Shown: positions 28,116 through 35,153 of the stretch, one piece after another
How positions within the stretch are numbered: the stretch's first letter is position 1
How the letters are laid out: the number at the start of each line of letters is the position of its first letter
Assembly (NCBI GenBank): GCA_001464385.1
Contig: LNFB01000248.1
Coordinates: 52,521-116,520, forward strand
Reading direction: 5' to 3'
Origin: Deltaproteobacteria bacterium Ga0077550
Lineage (GTDB): Bacteria; Myxococcota_A; Polyangia; Nannocystales; Nannocystaceae
DNA: 64,000 nucleotides
Notes under the pieces: generated by a model
Database searches by the model: none
Told to the model about the DNA's origin: nothing
What the model saw: only the letters and a program-made list of their open reading frames with translations
Program-made: the position numbers and the translations under genes

Positions 28116-28586
28116 ATGTTCGCTTGCTCTGGTTGTCGTCGTTTCGTGCGGGAGCAGACCACCCTCTGTCCGTTCTGCGGCCAGGCGATGTCGGAGGTCC
28201 GGGCGCCGCTCGGTGGTTTCCTCGGTGTGCTCCTCGGCGTCAGCCTCGCGGCGTGCGGCGGCGACGATGGGGGCACCACGACGATGGGCGGCACGGGGAC
28301 CGGCAGCGCCTCGGCCACCGACAGCGGCTCGAGCAGCGGCGGGTCGGCGAGCGCGTCGAGCACGATGAGCGCGACGGGGACCGACACGACGAACGAGTCG
28401 ACCGGCATCATGACCTCGGCGCTGTACGGGCCGGTCAGCGACACCTCGGGATCGAGTGACGGCTCGACGACCGGCGACACCGACGGCACGACGACCGGCA
28501 CCGACGACTCGACCGGCACTGGCGACACCACGGCCGGCACCGGCAGCGACAGCGTCGGCCCGCTGTACGGTCCCGCGACCGGCTGA
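28116..28586 (+). CDS. small zinc-ribbon lipoprotein with two Tyr-Gly-Pro motifs
   Basis: The 156-residue product has three parts. Residues 1-28 form a Cys4 zinc ribbon (C4-x2-C7, C18-x2-C21) ahead of a hydrophobic stretch (31-43) that ends in the lipobox LAAC (Cys47). The n-region of the signal peptide is thus a zinc-binding module that would stay in the cytoplasm or be cleaved off. Residues 48-100 are Gly/Thr/Ser-rich. Two nearly identical motifs follow: ALYGP (102-106) and PLYGP (149-153), the second almost at the C-terminus. The TTG of a radical SAM/SPASM enzyme gene lies 9 bp after the stop. I infer that the YGP motifs are the enzyme's target. Confidence 0.75.
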   Translation: MFACSGCRRFVREQTTLCPFCGQAMSEVRAPLGGFLGVLLGVSLAACGGDDGGTTTMGGTGTGSASATDSGSSSGGSASASSTMSATGTDTTNESTGIMTSALYGPVSDTSGSSDGSTTGDTDGTTTGTDDSTGTGDTTAGTGSDSVGPLYGPATG

Positions 28587-28595
28587 GGTCACGCC

Positions 28596-29951
28596 TTGTC
28601 GTTGCAGGACGTCCGCCGTCGGCTGCCGATCGTGACCTCGCTGCCGGCGGCGCGGGATCGGAGCTTCAGCACCGCTGACATCGGGCCCGCGCCGCGTCCG
28701 ACGCTGGCGGTGTGGGAGTTCACGCTGCTGTGCGATCACCGTTGCCTGCACTGCGGGCCGCGGGCCGGCTACGCGCGCGACGACGAGCTCACGACGGACG
28801 AGGCGCTGCGCCTGGTCGCCGATCTGGCCGAGCTCGGCGTCGGTGAGGTCGCGCTCATCGGGGGCGAGGCCTACCTTCGCGACGACTTCATCCTCGTGGT
28901 CCGGGCGATCCGCGAGCAGGGCATGGGCTCGAGCATCGTCACGGGCGGCTGGGGGCTGACCCCCGAGCGCTGCGCGGCGGCGCGCGAGGCCGGGCTCTTG
29001 CTCGCGTCGGTGTCCATCGACGGGCTCGAGGCGAATCACGATCGCGTGCGCAACAAGTCGGGCAGCTGGCGGCGGGCGTTCGAGGCGATCCGCAACGCCA
29101 AGGCCGCGGGAATGAAGGTCGGCGTCAACACGCAGATCAACGCGCTGACCGTGCCGGACCTCCTGCCGCTGCTCGACCTCATCAGCGCCGAGGGCATCGT
29201 CGGCTGGCAGCTGCAGCTCACGATGGTCCACGGCAACGGCGCGGATCACCCCGAGCTCATCCTGCAGCCGTACATGATCCCGGAGCTGTTCGAGCGGCTC
29301 GACCACATCGCAGATCTGTGCCGCGAGCGCGGCATCCGACTGCTGCCGGGGAACAACCTCGGCTACTTCGGCCCCAACGAGCAGAAGCTGCGCCACGTGC
29401 AGCGCCGCGGCGGTCACTACGGCGGCTGCACCGCCGGCGTGGTGACGCTGGGGATCGAGAGCAACGGCGTGATCAAGAGCTGCCCGAGCCTCGGCGGGCC
29501 GACCAACCTCGCTGGGTCGTGGCGCGAGCACGGGCTGAAGCTGCTGTGGGAGCGCGCGCCGGAGATGACGTACATCCGCGAGCGCACGGTGGATGATCTG
29601 TGGGGCTACTGCCGCGAGTGCTACTACGCCGACGTGTGTCGGGCCGGGTGCACCGCGACCTCGGAGCCGCTGCTGGGCCGGCCGGGCAACAACCCGTTCT
29701 GCCACCATCGATCGCTCGAGATGCAGGCCGCCGGATTGCGCGAGCGGATCGAGCTGGTCTCGGCGGCGCCGGACATCCCGTTCGCCAACGGGCTGTGGCA
29801 GGTCGTGCGCGAGAGCGTGGATCCGGAGGTGCGCGCGCGATCGGGGCCGGTGGCGATCGAGCGGCCGCGGGTGTCGCGGGAGGTCGAGCGCATGGGGCCC
29901 GGGCACGACGTGGATCCGGCGGAGTTCGTCCCGCCGCGGCAGGGGACGTAG
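28596..29951 (+). CDS. radical SAM/SPASM domain enzyme, probable peptide maturase
   Basis: The 451-residue protein starts at a TTG, supported by GAGG seven to eight bases upstream. The radical SAM cluster motif is C46-x3-C50-x2-C53 (LLCDHRCLHC). The SAM-binding GGE-type motif is LIGGEAYLRDD. The C-terminal SPASM region carries GGC-x11-GVIKSCPSL and then C-x2-C-x5-C-x3-C (YCRECYYADVCRAGC) plus a final Cys (NPFCHHR), enough for two auxiliary Fe-S clusters. SPASM enzymes usually modify ribosomal peptides or proteins. The 9-bp spacing from the YGP lipoprotein gene makes that protein the likely substrate. Its last residues VDPAEFVPPR lie in a tandem DNA duplication. Confidence 0.92.
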   Translation: MSLQDVRRRLPIVTSLPAARDRSFSTADIGPAPRPTLAVWEFTLLCDHRCLHCGPRAGYARDDELTTDEALRLVADLAELGVGEVALIGGEAYLRDDFILVVRAIREQGMGSSIVTGGWGLTPERCAAAREAGLLLASVSIDGLEANHDRVRNKSGSWRRAFEAIRNAKAAGMKVGVNTQINALTVPDLLPLLDLISAEGIVGWQLQLTMVHGNGADHPELILQPYMIPELFERLDHIADLCRERGIRLLPGNNLGYFGPNEQKLRHVQRRGGHYGGCTAGVVTLGIESNGVIKSCPSLGGPTNLAGSWREHGLKLLWERAPEMTYIRERTVDDLWGYCRECYYADVCRAGCTATSEPLLGRPGNNPFCHHRSLEMQAAGLRERIELVSAAPDIPFANGLWQVVRESVDPEVRARSGPVAIERPRVSREVERMGPGHDVDPAEFVPPRQGT

Positions 29952-30012
29952 GCGATCAGCTTGGATCCGGCGGAGTTCGTCCCGCCGCGGCGAGGACGTC
30001 GGCGATCAGAGC
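29911..30012. repeat. 51-bp tandem duplication spanning the ends of two convergent genes
   Basis: Copy 1 (29911-29961) and copy 2 (29962-30012) both start with the same 30 bases, TGGATCCGGCGGAGTTCGTC and ten more, and share CGATCAG near their ends. Copy 1 holds the 3' end of the radical SAM gene. Copy 2 holds the stop codon of the peroxiredoxin gene on the other strand. Confidence 0.9.
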
Positions 30013-30551
30013 GCCGCGGCGTCGCGGAGCACCTCGTCGCTGTGGATCCCCGGGTCGACCTCCGGGTAGACCTTCGCGACGGTCCCGTCGGCGCCGATCA
30101 AGAAGCTGACGCGCGCCGTCATCCCTCCTCGCATCGGCACGCCGAACGCGGTCGCCCAGGCGTGGTCGACGTCGGCGACGAGCGGGAAGGTGAAGCGGTG
30201 CTTCTCGGCGAAGGCGCGGTGCGAGGCGTCGTCGTCGGACGACACGCCGATGACGCCGACCTTCGCGGTGGTGTACTTCTCCCACGCGTCGCGGAAGGCA
30301 CAGGCCTCGGTGGTGCAGCCGGGGGTGTCGTCCTTGGGGTAGAAGTAGACGACCGTCGGTTGCCCGAGGGCGCGCAGATCGAGGCTCGTGCCGTCGTGCG
30401 CCGTCGCCTTCAGTGCGGGCACCGGCGAGCCGACGGCGAGCAGCGCGGGCTCGGCGGACGCGGACGTCGTCGTCGCGGGGGTGGTGGTCGCAGGCGGCGG
30501 GGTGCAGGCGGCGATGGCGAGGAGGGCAGGGACCAGGGAACGCAGGGGCAT
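30006..30551 (-). CDS. peroxiredoxin, BCP/PrxQ type, lipoprotein
   Basis: The 181-residue product starts at the ATG at 30551 with lipobox AIAAC (Cys16) and a Thr/Ala linker, so it acts outside the cytoplasm. The redox motif is YPKDDTPGCTTEACAFRD: peroxidatic Cys79 and resolving Cys84, five apart as in atypical two-Cys BCP/PrxQ enzymes. GVIGVSSDDDASHRAFAEKHRFTFPLVAD (shown for its order of elements) and RVSFLIGADG complete the fold. It would reduce hydroperoxides. The reductant is unknown. The substrate binding Thr before Cys79 is present. Confidence 0.93.
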   Translation of the reverse strand: MPLRSLVPALLAIAACTPPPATTTPATTTSASAEPALLAVGSPVPALKATAHDGTSLDLRALGQPTVVYFYPKDDTPGCTTEACAFRDAWEKYTTAKVGVIGVSSDDDASHRAFAEKHRFTFPLVADVDHAWATAFGVPMRGGMTARVSFLIGADGTVAKVYPEVDPGIHSDEVLRDAAAL

Positions 30552-30602
30552 CCGGCGCAGCGTAGGCGACCCGAGCGGCGCCGTGGGCGGCCAGGCGGAT
30601 CT

Positions 30603-30668
30603 GCAGCCACAACTGGGGGTGTTCATGGAGTTGTGGCTGGCAATGTGGATCGATTCGCAGCCACAAGT
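30603..30668. repeat. three GCAGCCACAA motifs at 27-bp spacing
   Basis: GCAGCCACAA occurs at 30603 and 30657 in the same orientation. The inverted form TTGTGGCTG lies at 30631-30639. The first and second together make a perfect 11-bp inverted repeat (CAGCCACAACT / AGTTGTGGCTG, 14-base loop). The array lies between the end of the SGNH-like gene and the start of the peroxiredoxin gene, so it could be a terminator, an operator, or both. Confidence 0.85.
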
Positions 30669-30678
30669 CTTGCTCCCG

Positions 30679-31656
30679 CTACTGCGCCGTCGCCCGGATC
30701 GCGAACAGCATCGCCTTGGCCAGGCGCGCCGCCTCGGCTGCGCAGAGGTGCCCCTGGCCGGGACCGTCGATGCCCTGGCCCTCGCTCGCGCAGCCCTCGC
30801 GCGAGCGGATGCTCGGACAGATGCGCCAGACCCCGCCGACCTCGCAGCGCGCACCCGTGCTCGGGTCGGTGCTCTCGAGATCGGTGAGGTCGAGGATCAC
30901 GTCGTCGGGGAACGTCTCGATCATCCACGCGCGCAGGGTCTGCTTGGCGGGGTTCTCGGCGGTGTCGAAGACCAGCGGTGGCGTCACGTGCAGCACCTTG
31001 GTGCCGCGGGTCCGGATCGCCGCGACGGCGTCGCTGTAGCCGGACTTCGCCGCTTCGAGTGACTCGGGCAGCACGTCGGCGTAGCCGAACTTCATCATCG
31101 CGACCTTCAGCGCGGCGTGCTTGCCCACGTGCTCGCGCCACACGGCGAGCTTGGCGGCCGCGTCCCCGTTGCTCACGCCGCCGACGTCGACGAAGATCCC
31201 GCCGTTGAGGCCGGCGGCGACGCTCGCCTGGTTCGGCCCGTAGTACTCGAACGCGAAGCCCAGGGCCTTCGCTCCATCCTCGAGATCCTGGCCGACCGAC
31301 TGGTGGAGGAAGAGCGTGGGGATCGATCGCACGCGCTCGCGCTCGGCCTGCGGCAGCGCGTCCCAGGCTGCGATCGCGTCGACGCCGACGAGGTGCGTCG
31401 TGCCGCTCGGTGCGGGTGCGACCGGCGTCGGCGCGGCTGCGGGCGCCGGTGTGCTCGCGGGCGCCGGTGCGCTCGCGGGCGCCGGTGCACTCGCGGGCGC
31501 CGGTGCGCTCGTGGGCGGCGGAGCGACCGCGGGCGTCGCCGGGGTCGCAGGGGCGGCGCTCGGCGTCGCGGCCACCGGCGCGGGATCGGCCGGCGCCGCG
31601 GCGCGATCGCATGCGCCGAACAGCAGCAGGGCGGCGACGAGCCGCGCCCGGATCAT
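30679..31656 (-). CDS. SGNH/GDSL-like hydrolase-fold lipoprotein
   Basis: The 325-residue product has lipobox FGAC (Cys16) and a long Ala/Pro linker (about 20-88) with repeated APAPAS units. The folded part begins TLFLHQSVGQDLEDGAKAL, then NGGIFVDVGGVSNGDAAAKL, VAMMKFGYADV and KVLHVTPPLVFDT. The 'HQSVG' start and 'TPPL' strand resemble SGNH-hydrolase-like proteins seen in secreted bacterial proteins. The usual GDS nucleophile block is not obvious, so catalysis is uncertain. Four cysteines at the C-terminus (CEVGG, ICPS, GCASE, LCAAE) may form disulfides. The gene overlaps the peroxidase stop by 4 bp. Confidence 0.7.
   Translation of the reverse strand: MIRARLVAALLLFGACDRAAAPADPAPVAATPSAAPATPATPAVAPPPTSAPAPASAPAPASAPAPASTPAPAAAPTPVAPAPSGTTHLVGVDAIAAWDALPQAERERVRSIPTLFLHQSVGQDLEDGAKALGFAFEYYGPNQASVAAGLNGGIFVDVGGVSNGDAAAKLAVWREHVGKHAALKVAMMKFGYADVLPESLEAAKSGYSDAVAAIRTRGTKVLHVTPPLVFDTAENPAKQTLRAWMIETFPDDVILDLTDLESTDPSTGARCEVGGVWRICPSIRSREGCASEGQGIDGPGQGHLCAAEAARLAKAMLFAIRATAQ
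31450..31515. repeat. 18-bp tandem repeat coding the Ala/Pro linker
   Basis: About four near-perfect copies of GTGCGCTCGCGGGCGCCG sit head to tail inside the SGNH-like gene. They give repeated APAPAS on the minus strand. Confidence 0.85.
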
Positions 31657-32897
31657 CCCTCTGCCTTCGGCGTGGTCGGGCCCGACTCCGGCAGCGCGGG
31701 CTCGGCGATCAGGTCCTTGGGCGGCGTGCCGGTGAGCGCCCCGAGGAAGGCCACGATCGCGGTGGTCTCGTCGGGCGTCAGCTTGCCGCGGGCCGCCTGG
31801 TACTCGGCCATCATGTCGACCATCTTCGGCAGCGAGTCGATCGAGCCGTCGTGGAGGTACGGCCCGGTCTTCTCGATGTTCCGCAGCGACGGCACCTTGA
31901 ACACGAACTTGTCGATCGGGCTCTTGGTGATCGCGCCGCGCCCCTCATCGGCGAGATCGGGCCACGGCTTGACGCTGCCGAGCTTCTGGAACTGCGTGCC
32001 ACCGACGGCCGCGCCGGTGTGGCACTGCGTGCAGCCGACGTCGACGAAGAGCTGGAGGCCCTTCAGCTGGGCCTGATCGAGGGCAGCGACGTCGCCGGCG
32101 AGGAACTTGTCGAAGGCCGCTGGCGTGACGAGCTTGCGCTCGAAGGCGCCGATCGCCTTGGCCATGTTGGCGTAGGTGATCGCGTCGCCGCCCTCGGGGA
32201 ACGCCGCGGCGAACTTCTCGGCGTAGCCGGGGATCGACTTCAGGACCGCGATCACCGCGGCCTCGTCGGCCATCGCCATCTCGATCGGGTTCATGATCGG
32301 CTTGCCGGCCTGGTCCTCGATGTCGGCCGCGCGGCCGTCCCAGAACTGCGCGACGTGGAGCGCCGCGTTGTAGACCGACGGCGAGTTGCGCGAGCCGAAC
32401 GCCCCGCCGTGCCCCTCCGAGGTGCGCGCGCGGGCGCCGTCGCGCTCGCGGATGTCGACGCCGAACGCGTCGAGGTCGTGGCACGTGTTGCACGACTGCT
32501 TTTGGTTCTTCGACAGTCGCGTGTCGAAGTACAGCATGCGGCCGAGCTCGACCTTCGCGTCGGTGATCGGATTGGCGGGGCTGTCGACCTGGGGAGGCAA
32601 CGTGCCGAACAGCGGCTTGACCCGCTGGAGCAGCGCCGCGGGCGAGATCGCGTCGGCTGGTTTTGCGGGCGCCGCGGCCTCGAAGCCGGGCGCCGACGAC
32701 TTGGCGTGGGTGCCGAAGGTCTCGGTGGAGTGGGACTTGCCCTTGTAGACGGCGACGTCCTTCTTCGCGTCGCAGCCGCCCAGCGTCGCTGCGAGCGTGA
32801 CCACGAGGGCCGCCGTCGCCACGCGCGGGGAGCTGCCGCTGGCGCGCGCGTTGCGGCGGGGGTTGAGGCGAGCTGTCGGGAGGCCGCGGGTCTTCAC
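31653..32897 (-). CDS. di-haem cytochrome c peroxidase / MauG-like lipoprotein
   Basis: The 414-residue product starts at a GTG at 32897; no ATG is suitable. The lipobox is LGGC (Cys42). Two c-type haem motifs are present: CNTCH (136-140) in the N-terminal domain and CTQCH (289-293) in the C-terminal domain. ELGRMLYFDTRLSKNQKQSC, QFWDGRA and VPSLRNIEKTGPYLHDGS are hallmarks of the CCP/MauG family. It reduces hydrogen peroxide in the periplasm or oxidises a substrate. It is coupled through an ATGA overlap to the SGNH-like lipoprotein, a partner not usual for CCP. Confidence 0.95.
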   Translation of the reverse strand: MKTRGLPTARLNPRRNARASGSSPRVATAALVVTLAATLGGCDAKKDVAVYKGKSHSTETFGTHAKSSAPGFEAAAPAKPADAISPAALLQRVKPLFGTLPPQVDSPANPITDAKVELGRMLYFDTRLSKNQKQSCNTCHDLDAFGVDIRERDGARARTSEGHGGAFGSRNSPSVYNAALHVAQFWDGRAADIEDQAGKPIMNPIEMAMADEAAVIAVLKSIPGYAEKFAAAFPEGGDAITYANMAKAIGAFERKLVTPAAFDKFLAGDVAALDQAQLKGLQLFVDVGCTQCHTGAAVGGTQFQKLGSVKPWPDLADEGRGAITKSPIDKFVFKVPSLRNIEKTGPYLHDGSIDSLPKMVDMMAEYQAARGKLTPDETTAIVAFLGALTGTPPKDLIAEPALPESGPTTPKAEG

Positions 32898-33015
32898 GGG
32901 GGCGATGGTTATCACCGCCGGGCGGAGGTGGAAACGGCCAAGCCTGCGCGCCCCGACCCCCTTGGCGCGCAGCGCCTTGAATGCCCGGGCCGCCGCTGTC
33001 ACGCTTGCGTCCACG

Positions 33016-33519
33016 ATGTTGCGAACCGCCCTCTGCGTGTGTCTCCTCGCGACCGCCTGCGGCGGCTCGGATGTCGCCTCGCCCACCGAGCGACTGTGGG
33101 TGTCCGCGGTGCCGACGTCGACGAAGCAGGAGCTGTCGGCCTTCGTGACCACCCGCACCGGCGAGGGCAAGTACCTCGGCGCCTTCTTCCACGGCTCCGC
33201 GCTGCGCGGCACCCACGACGTGTTCGAGTGGAAGGACGACGGCAAGAACGGCGCGGCGCTGGTCTTCCTGCAGGACGGCAAGAAGGCCCACGTCCGCTTC
33301 GAGACCTGCACGCCGACCCGCGGGTTCGACTACTGCATCCTCGTCCACGGTGATCCGACCGGGGCGAAGAAGTACCAGTCGCGCAAGCGCTGGAACGTCC
33401 GCCGACCGGGCAAGAAGTCGGCGGCGGCCGTGATGGTCCCGCAGATCCTCGCCGAGCTCGCCGAGGACGATGACGAGCTCGAGGCGGCCTTCGCGATCGA
33501 CGACGCGGACGCGCCGTGA
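33016..33519 (+). CDS. small lipoprotein at the head of the HSP90-like operon
   Basis: The 167-residue product starts MLRTALCVCLLATACGG with lipobox ATAC (Cys about 15). The mature part has strands such as KYLGAFFHGSALRGTHDVFEW and AALVFLQDGKKAHVRFETC, then a basic segment (YQSRKRWNVRRPGKK) and an acidic tail (AEDDDELEAAF). No family is recognised. Its stop overlaps the GTG of the HSP90-like gene (GTGA), so a surface lipoprotein and a cytoplasmic ATPase are translated from one message. Confidence 0.75.
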   Translation: MLRTALCVCLLATACGGSDVASPTERLWVSAVPTSTKQELSAFVTTRTGEGKYLGAFFHGSALRGTHDVFEWKDDGKNGAALVFLQDGKKAHVRFETCTPTRGFDYCILVHGDPTGAKKYQSRKRWNVRRPGKKSAAAVMVPQILAELAEDDDELEAAFAIDDADAP

Positions 33520-35153
33520 CCCCGGCCGCGGGCGTCGACGAGCTGCTCGCGCGGCTCGTCGCCCAGTTCGCGTCGCCGTACGACCTGCTGCGCGAGCTGG
33601 TCCAGAACTCGATGGACGCCGGTGCCGACCGCGTCGACGTGCTCCTGCACACCCACGAGGTCGGCGACGAGGTCGTCTTCGAGATCGAGGTCGCCGACAC
33701 CGGCAGCGGCATGGACGAGGCGATCATCGACGGCGAGCTGACGCGGCTGTTCTCGTCGAGCAAGACCGCCGATCGCACGATGGCGGGCGGCTTCGGGGTC
33801 GGTTTCGTCAGCGTGTTCGCGTGGCAGCCCCACACGGTGCTCGTACACACCGGCCGCGGCGCCGAGGCCTGGGAGCTGCAGTTCTTCGCCGATCGACGGT
33901 TCGAGAAGCGCCGCATCGACGAGCCGCTCGAGGGCACGGTGGTCCGGCTGTTCCGCCGCGGGCAGGCGGCGGAGCGCACGGCGATCGCCCACGCCATCCG
34001 CGACAGCCTGTGGCGGTGGTGCCGGTTCTGTCCGCTCGACGTGACCTTCGACGATCGGGGCGGCGACCGCGGCGTCGAGACCATCCACGACGATCCGCTC
34101 GCGAGTGACGAGCTGCTGGTCGCCACCCACGAGGCCGGCGACACCCGTATCCGCGTGGCGTTCGCGGTGCCGCCGCACGCGGCGCTGCTGCGGCGCGGCT
34201 TGGTGCTCGCGGAGGGCGGCCCCGCGGAGGTGCTGCCCCACGCCGCGACGCAGATCGCCGCGTCGTTCGATCACCTGCGCGTCTGGGCCGACTCGTCGTC
34301 GCTGCGCACCGACATCGGCCGCGACCACGTCATCGACGACGCGGGCCGGCTCGCGGTCGAGAAGCTCGTCGTCGCCAAGGTGCACGAGCTGCGCGGCGCG
34401 CTCATCGAGCGGCTGGCCGGGCTGGCTGCGACGCACGCGGCGTGGACCGCCGAGGTCCACCGCGAGTACGCCTACCTGCACGCGCACCTGCGATGCGAGC
34501 GCGACGCGATGGGGGCGGCGCTGCTGCGGCCTCCGGTCGTGCGCAAGGCGGCCGGAGACGCGGCGTCGATGGACGCCATCGCCCGCGCGGCGGTGCACGG
34601 CGTGGTCGGCTGGATCGCGCCGGGCGAGGAGTCGGGCCTCGCGACCGTGGCCTTGGGCGCGCGCGCCGGAGTGCCCACCGTGATCGCCACACCCGCGTGC
34701 GCCGACGGGTGGCTCGGCGAGTGGTTCGCCGAGCTCGACGTGGGCTTGCATCCGCTGCGGACGATCGTCCGTGAGGTCGCGCCTTTCGAGGGCGCGGTCG
34801 GCTTCGTCGCCCTGGTCGCCACGCTGCTGGCGAAGGCGGGCCTCGCCGGCAGCGTGGCCCTGGGGCGACTCGGGGCCGAGGCCGACGCGCTGTGGGGCGT
34901 CGGTCTCGCGGGGGTGCCGGGCATGGTCGTCACGGGCGCGCGCCGGCTCGCGCCCGATCGCGGCCGCGCCCTGTGGCTCGACGAGCGCCACGTGCTCGTC
35001 CGGGCCGCGCTGGTGCACTTCGCTGTCCAGCCCATCGTCGCGGCGTCGGCGGTCGCGATGGCGATCGCCGGCGCGTGGCCGATCCCCAAGCCCGATCTCG
35101 GCGACGTCCTCGACGCCGTCGACGCGGTGCGCGAGGCCCAGGTGTCGCCGTGA
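33516..35153 (+). CDS. HSP90-like (GHKL) ATPase
   Basis: The 545-residue protein has an N-terminal HSP90-type ATP-binding fold. The N-box is LLRELVQNSMDAGADRV with E27, N31 and D34. The Mg/adenine motif is DTGSGMD (61-67). The lid Gly box is GGFGVGFVSVF (91-101). After about residue 200 the likeness to HtpG fades. The C-terminal 200 residues are Ala/Val/Gly-rich and helical with no recognised dimerisation domain, so this is not a normal HtpG (about 620 residues). The GTG start overlaps the lipoprotein stop, and the end overlaps the next gene (GTGA). ATP hydrolysis is likely; the client is unknown. Confidence 0.85.
   Translation: MTPAAGVDELLARLVAQFASPYDLLRELVQNSMDAGADRVDVLLHTHEVGDEVVFEIEVADTGSGMDEAIIDGELTRLFSSSKTADRTMAGGFGVGFVSVFAWQPHTVLVHTGRGAEAWELQFFADRRFEKRRIDEPLEGTVVRLFRRGQAAERTAIAHAIRDSLWRWCRFCPLDVTFDDRGGDRGVETIHDDPLASDELLVATHEAGDTRIRVAFAVPPHAALLRRGLVLAEGGPAEVLPHAATQIAASFDHLRVWADSSSLRTDIGRDHVIDDAGRLAVEKLVVAKVHELRGALIERLAGLAATHAAWTAEVHREYAYLHAHLRCERDAMGAALLRPPVVRKAAGDAASMDAIARAAVHGVVGWIAPGEESGLATVALGARAGVPTVIATPACADGWLGEWFAELDVGLHPLRTIVREVAPFEGAVGFVALVATLLAKAGLAGSVALGRLGAEADALWGVGLAGVPGMVVTGARRLAPDRGRALWLDERHVLVRAALVHFAVQPIVAASAVAMAIAGAWPIPKPDLGDVLDAVDAVREAQVSP

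Noticed and set aside
34892..35149. Start of the 1038-residue protein 86 codons earlier
   Set aside because: That part is Arg/Pro/Ala noise over the ATPase coding end; the GTG at 35150 gives the GTGA overlap seen elsewhere in the operon.
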